This document shows, in pieces, positions 27,389 to 35,666 of a stretch of 64,000 bases of DNA. The stretch covers positions 124,001-188,000 of the forward strand of contig NZ_OY759744.1 of the NCBI RefSeq assembly GCF_963662735.1, in the 5' to 3' direction. The number at the start of each line of letters is the position of its first letter. Positions within the stretch are counted from its first letter, which is position 1. The stretch is from an uncultured Methanoregula sp. Lineage in GTDB: Archaea > Halobacteriota > Methanomicrobia > Methanomicrobiales > Methanospirillaceae. Both the position numbers and the translations under genes were made by a program. The notes below the pieces were generated by a model, which was given only the letters and a program-made list of their open reading frames with translations, did not search any database and had not been told where the DNA came from.

Positions 27389-28789
27389 ATGGGTTTTTGT
27401 GATGATGTGAAAGCAGCCGCAGAGCAGATTGCGGCAGCTCCGGAAATAACCATCATCTCCCACATCGACGCCGATGGCATTTCCAGCGAGGCTGTTCTTT
27501 CCCAGGCCATTTCACGGCAGGGAATTCCTGTCAGGTCGGTGTTTGTGCGCCAGCTCGAACCGCTCACCATGCCGCAGGTTCCCTCGGACCAGTCGCTGAA
27601 GATCTTCTCGGATCTCGGTGCCGGCCAGCAGAACCTGCTCGCGGAACGGGGGCTTACCGAAAAAGACGTGATCATTGTCGACCACCACGTCAGCCAGCCT
27701 GCAGAAATTGCCTATACGCAGGTCAACTGCCTCCCCTACGGCCATACCCGCATGAGTGCGGCCGGTGTCTGTTACCTGATAGCAAAAGAACTGGACGGGG
27801 CCAACATCGATCTTGCCAAGCTCGCCATCATCGGGAATGTCGGCGACATGATGGCACGGGAGAAGTGCGGCCTCGTTGGTCCTGCCCGCGACATTATTGT
27901 GGAAGACGGTCTCCGGAGCGGGAATGTCGAGGTGCGCAAAAAGGATCTCAACTGTTACGGTACCGCAACCCGCCCGGTCCACCTCTCGCTCGCTTATAAC
28001 GACGACCCGTTCATCAAAGGGATCAGCAACAACCCCGAGGGTGCCCGGCAGTTCCTCAAAAAGCTCGGAATCCGCCAGCAGACCCCGGATGGCCGGTGGT
28101 ATGTCTGGGAGGAGATCCCGGTCGAGGACCGGCGGACAATCATCTCGGCGCTTGCCGAGCAGCTCATCGCCAATGGCGACAAGGTGGACCGGCTCCTTGC
28201 AGAGACCTACGGGTTCCCCGACGAGATCCCGCGGACACCGCTTCGGAATGCGCAGGAATATGCGACGATGCTCAATGCCTGCGGGCGGTGGTCGAAACCC
28301 CAGATTGGCGGCGCTATCCTCCGGGGCGACCGCGGGACCGCGTACCGCGATGCCGAGCACATGCTCAACAACCACCGGGCCATCATCCGCAACCTGCTCC
28401 AGTACATCATCGACACCGGGGTAAAGGAGCTCGACAACCTCCAGTGGCTCCACGTGGGCGGGCGGTATCCCGACACCATCGTGGGTATCGGGGCCGGCAT
28501 GGCCCTCTCGAAGCTCAACAGTAAGAAGCCCATCCTGATCATGTGCGAGGTGCCCGAGGATACGAACCTCACCAAGGTCTCGATGCGGACCACCGAGCGG
28601 GTCGTGGAACGGGGTATCGACCTCCAGCAGGCTTTGAGCGATGCTTCTGCCGAATACGGCGGCGGTGGCGGCGGGCACAAGATCGCAGCGGGAGCGTATA
28701 TCCCGAAAACAGCAGAAGAGGAGTTTGTTTATCGTGTCAACAGGATACTCGGAGAACAGTTCGCTGCGGCGGGTCCAGGTCATAGCTGA
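27389..28789 (+). CDS. DHH/DHHA1 family phosphoesterase (archaeal RecJ-like nuclease)
   Basis: The N-terminal DHH domain has ISHIDADGISSEAVL (motif I), VIIVDHHVSQP (DHH motif) and IGNVGDMM. The C-terminal DHHA1 domain ends in YGGGGGGHKIAAGAYIP, the substrate-binding GGGH motif. Length (466) and architecture match archaeal RecJ homologues, some of which bind the GINS complex at replication forks (GAN) or degrade short RNA/DNA. Which role applies cannot be told from sequence. It heads a plus-strand run DHH-PUA-NAC-trmI. Confidence 0.88.
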   Translation: MGFCDDVKAAAEQIAAAPEITIISHIDADGISSEAVLSQAISRQGIPVRSVFVRQLEPLTMPQVPSDQSLKIFSDLGAGQQNLLAERGLTEKDVIIVDHHVSQPAEIAYTQVNCLPYGHTRMSAAGVCYLIAKELDGANIDLAKLAIIGNVGDMMAREKCGLVGPARDIIVEDGLRSGNVEVRKKDLNCYGTATRPVHLSLAYNDDPFIKGISNNPEGARQFLKKLGIRQQTPDGRWYVWEEIPVEDRRTIISALAEQLIANGDKVDRLLAETYGFPDEIPRTPLRNAQEYATMLNACGRWSKPQIGGAILRGDRGTAYRDAEHMLNNHRAIIRNLLQYIIDTGVKELDNLQWLHVGGRYPDTIVGIGAGMALSKLNSKKPILIMCEVPEDTNLTKVSMRTTERVVERGIDLQQALSDASAEYGGGGGGHKIAAGAYIPKTAEEEFVYRVNRILGEQFAAAGPGHS

Positions 28790-29288
28790 TTTCCAGTTCG
28801 GGAGCATTGTTGGGACCGGGCTCTTTCCCGAAGGATGCACGTTCATCCACTCCACCACCGGGCGGATCCGGCAGATTCTCCTGAATGGAGCACGGCTTGC
28901 AACCATCCGGGCATCGGATGGCCGGCTGACGCTGGGCATCGAGGGGGCAAAGAGGCTCCAGGCCCTCTTACCTGCCCCGGGCTACCGCGTAGTCATCCGG
29001 GATGACGTGGCAGAGTTTGTTGCACAGGGAAAGAACGCGTTTGCAAAACACGTGATCGGGGCAGACCCGACCATCCGCGCGGGTGACGACGTGCTTGTCG
29101 TTGCAGATGGCGATCGCCTGATCGCCTGCGGCGGAGCAGTGGTTTCGGGCACCGAGATGCTTGCATTTAATTATGGAGTAGCTGTAAGAGTACGGCAGGG
29201 TAGTGAAAAAGATGCTTCCGGGAAACATCAACCCACGCCAGATGAAGGCGATGATGAAGAAGCTCGGCATGAATGTCGAGCAGATTGA
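28734..29288 (+). CDS. PUA-domain RNA-binding protein
   Basis: The C-terminal PUA domain reads KHVIGADPTIRAGDDVLVVADGDRLIACGGAVVSGTEMLAFNYGVAV, with the GxA/G...R.G.EV pattern shared with archaeosine transglycosylase and Cbf5. The N-terminal part (FGSIVGTGLFPEGC, TGRIRQILLNGARLATIRASDGRL) matches the pre-PUA domain of the archaeal PUA protein family. A tRNA or rRNA substrate is likely. GTG at 28734 lies inside the DHH gene (56-base overlap) with GAGGAG 10 bases upstream. The last 26 codons overlap NAC and look non-conserved. Confidence 0.8.
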   Translation: MSTGYSENSSLRRVQVIADFQFGSIVGTGLFPEGCTFIHSTTGRIRQILLNGARLATIRASDGRLTLGIEGAKRLQALLPAPGYRVVIRDDVAEFVAQGKNAFAKHVIGADPTIRAGDDVLVVADGDRLIACGGAVVSGTEMLAFNYGVAVRVRQGSEKDASGKHQPTPDEGDDEEARHECRAD

Positions 29289-29550
29289 AGACGTGCAGAG
29301 TATTGTAATCAAGACGCCCAAGGGCAACTGGGTCTTTGACTCGGCCGAGGTTTCGGCCATGACCATGCAGGGCGCCACCAGTTACCAGATCACGGGCGAG
29401 CCCCGGTTCGTCCCCGCCGAGATCGAGATCCCGGCAGAAGATGTCACCATGGTTGCTGCGCAGGCGAACGTGCCCGCGGAGAAGGCGAAGGAAGCCCTTG
29501 TTGCATGTAAAGGCGACATTGCTGAAGCCATCATGAAGCTGGCCCAGTGA
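29212..29550 (+). CDS. nac: nascent polypeptide-associated complex protein (NAC)
   Basis: Archaeal NAC is a homodimer that binds the ribosome exit tunnel and shields nascent chains. The basic N-terminus (NPRQMKAMMKKLGMNVEQIE) binds the ribosome. The NAC barrel follows (IVIKTPKGNWVFDSAEVSAM, SYQITGEPRF). The C-terminal UBA domain reads VTMVAAQANVPAEKAKEALVAC. ATG 29212 is preferred; GTG 29203 is in frame. The stop overlaps the trmI ATG by one base (TGATG). Confidence 0.95.
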   Translation: MLPGNINPRQMKAMMKKLGMNVEQIEDVQSIVIKTPKGNWVFDSAEVSAMTMQGATSYQITGEPRFVPAEIEIPAEDVTMVAAQANVPAEKAKEALVACKGDIAEAIMKLAQ

Positions 29551-30275
29551 TGATCGAGGCAGGCGACCGGGTCCTTCTCGCGGGAGAAGGCAGGGAATTC
29601 TGGGTCAAAGCCGGGCCGGGAAAGCTCGGCACCGACAAGGGTCAGATCGAGCTGGAGTCCCTTGTCGGGAAAGCCGGCGGGGATGTGATCACCACCCATA
29701 ACGGATCGGAGTTCGTGATCCGCATCCCGCGGCCAACGGACTTCTTTACCTACGGCAAGCGTTCGGGTGCGCCGATGCTGCCAAAAGATATCGGCCTTGT
29801 CATTGCCTATACCGGCATGAACCACAACGATGACGTGCTCGATGCCGGCACCGGCAGCGGTATTGCGGCCATCTACTTCGGGGGGGTTGCAAAGACCGTG
29901 AAAACCTACGAGATCCGACCGGAGTTTTCCACGCTCGCGATGAAGAACATCACCGAGGCGAAACTGCCGAACGTGGAAGCGGTGGCAAAGGATTTCCTTG
30001 ACGCGGAAGGTTCATTCGATGTGGTCCATCTCGATCTCCAGATCCAGCCGGAGCACGTGACCCACGCGTTTTCCCTGCTGAGGTCCGGCGGGTACCTTGC
30101 ATGTTACACCCCGTTCCTGGAGCAGATGGCGATTGTCGTGGATGCAGCCACCCCGCTCTTCCGCGAAGTGCACACCCACGAACTCATCGAGCGGGAGATG
30201 ACCCGGTCCAAGCGGGGGACACGGCCTTCCACATCGGTGAGTCACTCGGGGTATGTGACGATCGCGAGGAAATGA
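29550..30275 (+). CDS. trmI: tRNA (adenine-N1)-methyltransferase TrmI
   Basis: Archaeal TrmI methylates A57 and A58 in the tRNA T-loop. The N-terminal barrel (IEAGDRVLLAGEGREFWVKAG) is followed by a Rossmann methyltransferase domain. Its motifs are VLDAGTGSGIAAIYFGG (SAM binding), YEIRPEF, LDLQIQPE and GGYLACYTPFLEQ. Family length is about 240-250, as here (241). The ATG at 29550 gives one-base coupling to NAC. It is the last gene of this run and converges on the AT-rich module at 30362. Confidence 0.93.
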   Translation: MIEAGDRVLLAGEGREFWVKAGPGKLGTDKGQIELESLVGKAGGDVITTHNGSEFVIRIPRPTDFFTYGKRSGAPMLPKDIGLVIAYTGMNHNDDVLDAGTGSGIAAIYFGGVAKTVKTYEIRPEFSTLAMKNITEAKLPNVEAVAKDFLDAEGSFDVVHLDLQIQPEHVTHAFSLLRSGGYLACYTPFLEQMAIVVDAATPLFREVHTHELIEREMTRSKRGTRPSTSVSHSGYVTIARK

Positions 30276-30361
30276 TCCCCTTTTTTTAAATAACACATTG
30301 TGACTGTTTAAACTAAAAAAGATTGAAGAAATAAAATCGCTTCGTTTGATATTTTTTATCG

Positions 30362-31312
30362 TTATTTGTCCTTTTTAATTCCAATTAATTCCCACTTATC
30401 TACCTCGCGATCATCATTTTCTAAGTACGTAATATTATGTTTAACCGTTACAATGACATCCTTCTCAAAATCTGGGCGCACCATTAAGGATTCAATATTA
30501 TCATCATATTTTCCTTTAAACTGAACTCCATCGATCGTCTCAAAATGGAAGGATTTATCGACAACATCTGAACCCCTAAGTTTCCCATTGTATGTCTCTA
30601 TTGTTTCCGGCATTTCCTTTACTTCCTCAAGGATTGTATAGATATTATCAACTAATTCTTTTGTTAGAGTGTGGGGTATGAAAAATGCTTCGCCAAATGC
30701 ATCATAAAATGTAACATTTGCTTTGTAAATTTTCATTATATGAATAAAATTTTTATATTTTTTCATTACCCTCGCTCCAACTGAGGAACGTATGTTTTTG
30801 ATTTTTTCTCGGTTATCTCCACATTCTAGAAGGGAATTAAACGTGGTTAGAGCTGACACAACAGGAGGTTCGCTAATGCCTGGATTACCTGTAATGATAA
30901 TTCGGAATGATCCAACGGCAGTTGCTACGAGATTTAATCGTGATCTATCTTTGATTTCATTAGAAATTGGGCCCTTTGAAATTTCCCCTTTTTCTGTTTT
31001 GTTAATTAAAGCTGTAACGAGGTCTTGAGTAGCAGTAAGATAGTTCCCGAAAAATGCAAATGAAACTTCTGTGTCTGGAATGCCACCCTCTTCAAGAACC
31101 ATATCAAATGTTTCTTGGGTTCTTAGCTGTTTAGCTTCCTTAATCTCGGAAAAAATTTGTCTTTGGCGATATAACAAATTTCTTAACCCAATTTTCAATG
31201 AAATATCATCCGGATATGTTGCCAATAATTCTTTATTTTCAATAATTAATTGATTTAATTCTGACAATTCCTTTTTAATGACTTTGATGGGTCGAGCTTC
31301 TGGCATATTCAT
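30362..31312 (-). CDS. unknown protein of an AT-rich two-gene module (partner of nucleotidyltransferase-like gene)
   Basis: I cannot name this 316-residue protein. Residues 1-70 are a long charged coiled-coil (ELSELNQLIIENKELL, then RQIFSEIKEAKQLR). The middle has a GSFRIIITG strand and a FNSLLECGDNREKIKNIRSSVG segment. The last 75 residues look like a small beta domain (GKLRGSDVVDKSFHFETIDG, FKGKYDDNIE, VIVTVKHNITYLE). Its ATG overlaps the upstream gene's stop by 4 bases (ATGA), so the two are translated together. DNA is clearly more AT-rich than trmI or the thermosome, indicating transfer. Confidence 0.7.
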   Translation of the reverse strand: MNMPEARPIKVIKKELSELNQLIIENKELLATYPDDISLKIGLRNLLYRQRQIFSEIKEAKQLRTQETFDMVLEEGGIPDTEVSFAFFGNYLTATQDLVTALINKTEKGEISKGPISNEIKDRSRLNLVATAVGSFRIIITGNPGISEPPVVSALTTFNSLLECGDNREKIKNIRSSVGARVMKKYKNFIHIMKIYKANVTFYDAFGEAFFIPHTLTKELVDNIYTILEEVKEMPETIETYNGKLRGSDVVDKSFHFETIDGVQFKGKYDDNIESLMVRPDFEKDVIVTVKHNITYLENDDREVDKWELIGIKKDK

Positions 31313-31884
31313 ACCCCTCCTTCAACCCGAAGATCTGAGCGATATTGAGTTGAGATTAAATCAAGTGAGATCGCTCCCCGCGGTCTATCAGATCTATCTT
31401 TGCTAAACCATTTCTCCCAATGTTCTCGAACATGTAATGCATGTTCATATCTCGGATCATCCTCAGGATAAATAAAAACTAGGAATGTATGACATTTGTA
31501 GGTGTCATGAATCATATCCTCATTTAAATTGTTCCATAGATTATGTTCTTCATGGCATTGAATTAAAAGAAGTGCATCAATATAAACGATAAGATCCACA
31601 TCGGTCGGATCTACTTTTGCAGAGGTATAACTTCCAACGACCCGTTCTTTTTTTGCTACGTTAAACGTCGATAGCAATACATTATAATTGATATAGTTTG
31701 TATAGAGGTCATTCCTTGTGGATGAAGAATTAAATTCACTAACGAATCGTATTTTAAATTCGGGCAAAGAAGCTTCGTGTTCCCCCACTGGAATATTGCC
31801 ATATTCGTTAAAAGCAGGGATCATGTAATTTAATATATATTTGAATGGACTATAAAGAATTTCATTTAATTTTTCTGTGTTCAT
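31309..31884 (-). CDS. nucleotidyltransferase-like protein (DUF6932-like)
   Basis: The segment VVGSYTSAKVDPTDVDLIVYI near residues 82-102 fits the Pol-beta nucleotidyltransferase pattern: GS (84-85), a short helix, then D-x-D (Asp95, Asp97). A later GAISLDLIS strand could supply the third Asp. Proteins of this shape (for example DUF6932) occur in accessory islands; the target (tRNA, protein or nucleotide) is unknown. It is the first gene of the pair with the 316-residue protein. A TATA-like AGTATATTCTAG lies upstream near 31930-31942. AT-rich composition marks it as acquired. Confidence 0.65.
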   Translation of the reverse strand: MNTEKLNEILYSPFKYILNYMIPAFNEYGNIPVGEHEASLPEFKIRFVSEFNSSSTRNDLYTNYINYNVLLSTFNVAKKERVVGSYTSAKVDPTDVDLIVYIDALLLIQCHEEHNLWNNLNEDMIHDTYKCHTFLVFIYPEDDPRYEHALHVREHWEKWFSKDRSDRPRGAISLDLISTQYRSDLRVEGGV

Positions 31885-32112
31885 AAATTAAGATGCCTCT
31901 CGCTTCCAGTTGTACAATCTTCGAGTTTCTAGAATATACTACTAAAGTATGAACGGGATGAAAGTGATCGAAAGGAATCTGCTTGTATTTGTGCAGCGAT
32001 TCCCAGTGATGCTAGAATGTAGAATAGTCAGCCCTTGGATCTCCTCGCTCCATGTGACTTATTCTATGTGAGCCTAGTATTTAGCAAATAAAATTATATT
32101 TTTTTGCTCATT

Positions 32113-32152
32113 GAACCGCCGCGGGGGCGCCCCGTCGGGGGCGGCGGCGTTC
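32113..32152. repeat. GC-rich imperfect hairpin in AT-rich intergenic DNA
   Basis: The sequence GAACCGCCGC near 32113 pairs imperfectly with GCGGCGGCGTTC ending near 32152, around a GGGGGCGCCCCGTCGGGGG core. It follows the stop of the small minus-strand gene at 32178 and could end its transcript. Its GCGGGGGCG core also occurs in the hairpin run near 25420. The rest of the 293-base gap 31885-32177 is AT-rich and holds only the module's promoter. Confidence 0.45.
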
Positions 32153-32177
32153 ATCGCAATCAGTTCAAGGAATCCAC

Positions 32178-32375
32178 TCACTCATGAAGCGACACATATT
32201 CTGAATCGGGGCAGCTCTCCCACATATCAAGATCTTCTTCCAACTGGATCTTCCTCACCCGCTCGATCATGTCCTCAAGGAGATTATCATAAGTCTGGCC
32301 GGCCCCTTTCATGGCTTTGAGCTCCTGCCAGACATTTATCGACACCGGCAGTCGCCGTATTATATGCATGATCAT
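32178..32375 (-). CDS. small antitoxin-like protein (DUF7557/VapB-type)
   Basis: This 65-residue protein begins with a strand (IIRRLPVSINVWQEL) followed by MKGAGQTYDNLLEDMIERVRK, the layout of ribbon-helix-helix-like archaeal antitoxins. There the phrase G-Q/E-T-Y/F-D-D/N-L/V-L is typical. The acidic C-terminus (EEDLDMWESC) could wrap a partner toxin. No PIN or other toxin gene is adjacent. ATG 32375 or 32369 could be the start. It is divergent from the CARF gene 92 bases away; a TATA-like GTTTAAATTATCG lies about 20 bases upstream. Confidence 0.6.
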   Translation of the reverse strand: MIMHIIRRLPVSINVWQELKAMKGAGQTYDNLLEDMIERVRKIQLEEDLDMWESCPDSEYVSLHE

Positions 32376-32419
32376 GAATTTACCTACGATAATTTAAACA
32401 ATTTTTGAGAATGCAACAC

Positions 32420-32430
32420 AAAATATAAAC
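32420..32430 (+). promoter_or_regulatory. TATA-like box of the CARF gene
   Basis: AAAATATAAAC lies about 43 bases before the ATG at 32468, which places transcription start near 32450 and leaves a short leader without a Shine-Dalgarno site. Confidence 0.4.
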
Positions 32431-32467
32431 AAACAACAATTTAACCCCCAACTCGAAAAACTGATCA

Positions 32468-33178
32468 ATGGATCAAAAAGAACACGTCCATATCATCAGC
32501 GCCGGTGAGAACATCCACACCGCGTACCCGGCCATCTTCCGCACCATCCCCACCATTACCCGCACATTCGTCCTTGCGGACAGCACCACATACGAAACTT
32601 CTTCCAATCCGGAAATTGAGAAACAACGGCTCGCGATCAGGCACGCGGTCGATGCCGTGAAAGAGATCTCCGCGTCGCTCTCCATCTCGTTCTCCCGCGA
32701 AACGGTCTTCCCGCCGACCTACAACTCAGTCCGCTCCATCCTGACAACGATCCACCGCGAATATCCCGGGGCACGGTTCACATTCGACCTCACGGGCGGA
32801 TCGAAACCGCTCTGCATGGCGCTCTTCTCGTTTGCGTCGTGGCTTGGCGGGAACGTGTATTCCGCGTTTGACGAGAAGGTGCCACGAAACGTCCCGCTGC
32901 CGGAACGGCCGGTGCGGGGTATGATGGATAATCCCAATTACCAGACGATCCTTGCCCTGCTCCTCCGCACAAACCACAAGGACCCGGGAGGCCGGAATGC
33001 ACGACTGGGTGTCACGGGAGTACATCTACAAACAGCTCTGGCCGGTGTATGTCCCGACCCGCACGAAGAAAGCAAAACCGGGGGATCCCCCGGTTCCGCC
33101 CGTCAGGTACAAAAGCGGGAGAAAGCCGGCCGCGGAGCTGACCCACGGGACGTTATCAACCCTGATGCGGACGCTTGA
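32468..33178 (+). CDS. CARF-domain protein, reading frame apparently shifted near 32990
   Basis: Residues 1-175 form a CRISPR-associated Rossmann fold (CARF). It begins with a first strand (VHIISAGENIHTAYPAIF) and has the ring-nucleotide-binding motif FTFDLTGGSKPLCMALFSFAS near 100-120, then GGNVYSAFDEKV. CARF domains sense cyclic oligoadenylates in type III CRISPR defence or regulate transcription. After NYQTILALLLRT the frame loses similarity: its last 60 residues are the out-of-frame reading of the winged-helix ORF at 32997. The ancestral protein was probably one CARF-wHTH regulator, now with one extra base. No cas gene or array is in the window. Confidence 0.7.
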   Translation: MDQKEHVHIISAGENIHTAYPAIFRTIPTITRTFVLADSTTYETSSNPEIEKQRLAIRHAVDAVKEISASLSISFSRETVFPPTYNSVRSILTTIHREYPGARFTFDLTGGSKPLCMALFSFASWLGGNVYSAFDEKVPRNVPLPERPVRGMMDNPNYQTILALLLRTNHKDPGGRNARLGVTGVHLQTALAGVCPDPHEESKTGGSPGSARQVQKREKAGRGADPRDVINPDADA

Positions 33179-33320
33179 CGAAGCCGGGCTTGTTCTTGAA
33201 CGGGTATCGGAAGAGACGAAGCGGGAAAAAGAGTACCGGATAACAGAGAGCGGCGAGATCGCATTCCGGTTTTTTGCCGATCCGGCAACCAGTACCCTTG
33301 TCCGCACCATGCTCCGGTAG
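32997..33320 (+). CDS. winged-helix domain, C-terminal half of CARF regulator or separate ORF
   Basis: The 107-residue product holds a DNA-binding winged helix: VSREYIYKQLWPVYVP (helix), then ELTHGTLSTLMRTLDEAGLVLERVSEETKREKEYRITESGEIAF (recognition helix and wing). It is in the +1 frame relative to the CARF ORF. A strong GGGAGG at 32986-32991 lies 5 bases before this ATG, so it can be translated on its own. Two readings are possible: a broken CARF-wHTH gene, or a deliberate internal start or frameshift yielding a separate repressor. Confidence 0.65.
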   Translation: MHDWVSREYIYKQLWPVYVPTRTKKAKPGDPPVPPVRYKSGRKPAAELTHGTLSTLMRTLDEAGLVLERVSEETKREKEYRITESGEIAFRFFADPATSTLVRTMLR

Positions 33321-33887
33321 GAATAACCGGACCAAATTTTGCATCAGGGTCTGCGGTAAAAATTTCAATCGCGATCATGGGGTGTCAGTAAACCTGCCAA
33401 CAGTTGGATAATTATCCAACTGTTGGATAATTATCTCACAGTAAACTCTTTTCTCCGGCGTGACTGTCCGGCCCGTGAGACCAGAGTATGCTTAAAAAAA
33501 AGTGAGCGGGGGGTAAGGGGGTGACTGGAATTTTTTTGCCGGAGATCGGTTGGCATACAGAATCGATCACCGGGTTCCTGTCTTTTTCATGGATCCTCCT
33601 GCAGGAAAAGAAAACTATTAGTCAATCGACAATCAACGGTGATCTGTCAAGTGGTAATGAAGTCTGCCATTATTGGCCAAAACCCCGACTATAAGGACGT
33701 CTGTTTTGCAGGAAATGGGATCTGTCGTTTCCCGGTGGCGACCATGGGCCGCCATCAGGCCGGTATCAGGAATTTTCCCCTGGTACCAGTCCCATAACCG
33801 GCACTACCCGCTCCTTTTGGGAACACCCGGGGATTAGTCTTCCGGCAGACGGACAATAATCAACAACAGCATAAAACGAGGCAAACC
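33321..33887. other. 567-base intergenic region before the thermosome
   Basis: No convincing gene is present. The left part holds the palindromic tandem repeat at 33397-33434. The remainder is mixed-composition DNA with a G-run (GGGGGGTAAGGGGG near 33510) and presumably the thermosome promoter. I could not fix a TATA box with confidence. A 56-codon frame from a GTG near 33521 looks non-coding. Confidence 0.6.
33397..33434. repeat. 19-base tandem repeat forming a 30-base perfect palindrome
   Basis: Two 19-base units (33397-33415 and 33416-33434) differ only at unit position 6 (A versus T). Bases 33397-33426 form a perfect palindrome centred on TTGGATAATTATCCAA. The combination of dyad and direct repeat is typical of an operator for a dimeric winged-helix protein. 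It starts 77 bases after the CARF/wHTH stop. A transcript hairpin or terminator is the alternative. Confidence 0.6.
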
Positions 33888-35525
33888 ATGTCACAACAAC
33901 TCGGGGGACAACCCATCATCATAGTCAGGGAAGGAACAACGAAGACGAGCGGGCAGGAGGCCCAGAACAACAACTTTGCAGCGGCAAAGGCCGTGGCTGC
34001 GGCGGTCCGCTCCACGCTCGGTCCCAGGGGCATGGACAAGATGCTCATCGACGGGATGGGCGACATCACCATCACCAACGACGGGGTAACGATCCTCAAG
34101 GAGATGGACATCGAGCACCCGGCAGCAAAGATGATTGTCGAGGTAGCAAAGACGCAGGATGCCGAAGTGGGCGACGGCACGACAACGTCCGTCATTATCG
34201 CCGGTGAACTGCTCAAGAGTGCCGAGGGACTCCTTGGCCAGGGCGTCCACCCGACCGTGATTGCCGAGGGTTACACGATGGCAGCGGCAAAAGCCCTCGT
34301 GATCCTTGACGGGATAGCAATTACCGTGAAGCCGACCGATACTGCGATGCTCAAGAGGATCGCAGGCACCGCACTGACCGGCAAGAATGCCGAGGCATTC
34401 AAGGACAAGCTCTGCGATATCATCGTCAAGGCAGTCACCTCGGTTACCGATCCTGACGGGAAAGCGGATCTCGCCCACATCAATGTAGAGAAGAAAGTCG
34501 GTGCATCGGTCGATGCCTCGGAACTTATCGAAGGCATGGTCATTGACAAGGAACGGGCCCACCCGTCCATGCCGGAGTCCGTGAAGAACGCAAAGATCCT
34601 GATCCTCAACGCAGCCCTCGAGTTCAAGAAGACCGATGTGAACGCGAAGATCAACATCACCACCCCCGGCCAGGCCCAGGCATTCCTCGAAGAAGAAGAG
34701 CACATGGTCCACGTAATGGTGGACAAGGTTGTCAAAAGCGGGGCAAACGTTCTCATCTGCCAGAAGGGAATCGACGATGTTGCCCAGCACTATCTTGCAA
34801 AGGCCGGCATCCTCGCGGTCCGCAGGGTCAAGAAGAGTGACAGCGAGAACCTTGCCCGGGCAACCGGGGCAACCGTTGTCAACAGCGTAGATGCAATATC
34901 GGCAAAGGATCTCGGCACGGCCGGGCTTGTCGAAGAGCGCAAGGTCTCAGGCGGCGAGATGATCTTTGTCTCGAAGTGCAAGAACCCCAAGGCGGTCTCC
35001 ATCATCATCCGTGGCGGAACGGAACACGTGGTCGATGAACTCGAACGCGCTGTCCACGATGCCCTCATGGTCGTCTCCGTAGTCGTCGATGGCAAAAAGA
35101 TTGTTGCCGGTGGCGGTGCACCCGAGACCGAACTCTCGCTGCGTCTCCGCGAATATGCGGCCAGTGTCGGCGGCCGGGTCCAGCTGGCCATCGAAGCGTT
35201 TGCTGCATCGATGGAGATCATCCCGCGAACGCTTGCAGAGAATGCCGGGCTCAATGCAATCGATATGCTCGTTGACATGCGGGCTGCCCACGAAGCCGGG
35301 AAGAAGACCTTCGGCGTCGATGTCAATGCCGGGAAACCCACGGACATGCTGAAGTCCGGCGTTGTCGAGCCCCTGCGGGTAAAGACACAGGCAATCTCAA
35401 GCGCTGCAGAAGCAGCGGTCATGATCCTGCGTATCGACGATGTTATCGCCGCCTCGAAGTCGGCCGGACCCGCCGGCGGGATGCCCCCCGGCGGCATGGG
35501 CGGCATGCCACCGGGCATGATGTAA
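33888..35525 (+). CDS. thermosome subunit (group II chaperonin)
   Basis: This 545-residue subunit builds the double-ring ATP-driven folding chamber. The equatorial ATPase motifs are [16 protein letters not shown] (residues 64-79) and GDGTTTS (95-101), with the apical domain in the middle and a second equatorial part near [13 protein letters not shown]. The C-terminus is the Gly/Met-rich tail ([16 protein letters not shown]) that points into the chamber. Prefoldin, its client donor, is encoded at 19916 and 62884. It is monocistronic. Confidence 0.97.
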   Translation: MSQQLGGQPIIIVREGTTKTSGQEAQNNNFAAAKAVAAAVRSTLGPRGMDKMLIDGMGDITITNDGVTILKEMDIEHPAAKMIVEVAKTQDAEVGDGTTTSVIIAGELLKSAEGLLGQGVHPTVIAEGYTMAAAKALVILDGIAITVKPTDTAMLKRIAGTALTGKNAEAFKDKLCDIIVKAVTSVTDPDGKADLAHINVEKKVGASVDASELIEGMVIDKERAHPSMPESVKNAKILILNAALEFKKTDVNAKINITTPGQAQAFLEEEEHMVHVMVDKVVKSGANVLICQKGIDDVAQHYLAKAGILAVRRVKKSDSENLARATGATVVNSVDAISAKDLGTAGLVEERKVSGGEMIFVSKCKNPKAVSIIIRGGTEHVVDELERAVHDALMVVSVVVDGKKIVAGGGAPETELSLRLREYAASVGGRVQLAIEAFAASMEIIPRTLAENAGLNAIDMLVDMRAAHEAGKKTFGVDVNAGKPTDMLKSGVVEPLRVKTQAISSAAEAAVMILRIDDVIAASKSAGPAGGMPPGGMGGMPPGMM

Positions 35526-35543
35526 CGATAATAATCATCTATC

Positions 35544-35549
35544 TTTTTT
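35544..35549 (+). terminator. T-run after the thermosome gene
   Basis: Six T residues about 20 bases after the stop codon fit archaeal T-tract termination. Confidence 0.35.
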
Positions 35550-35666
35550 CAATGCCGGGCAGTTCAGAGTAAAAGGAATTATTTCCGCCATTACTGGAGA
35601 TCGCTCCCAATGCGATATCCCCCGGGCACAACAAATCCTGATAAAAAATCCTGATTAAAAAAAGGG

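Noticed and set aside
27512..28939. Minus-strand frame of 475 codons opposite the DHH nuclease gene
   Set aside because: Shadow of a conserved gene; no start signal or family motif.
33521..33692. Possible 56-codon gene starting with GTG
   Set aside because: No ribosome-binding site and a composition unlike coding DNA around it.
30276..33887. CRISPR array near the CARF gene
   Set aside because: No regularly spaced repeats; the only repeat is the two-unit 19-base tandem at 33397-33434.
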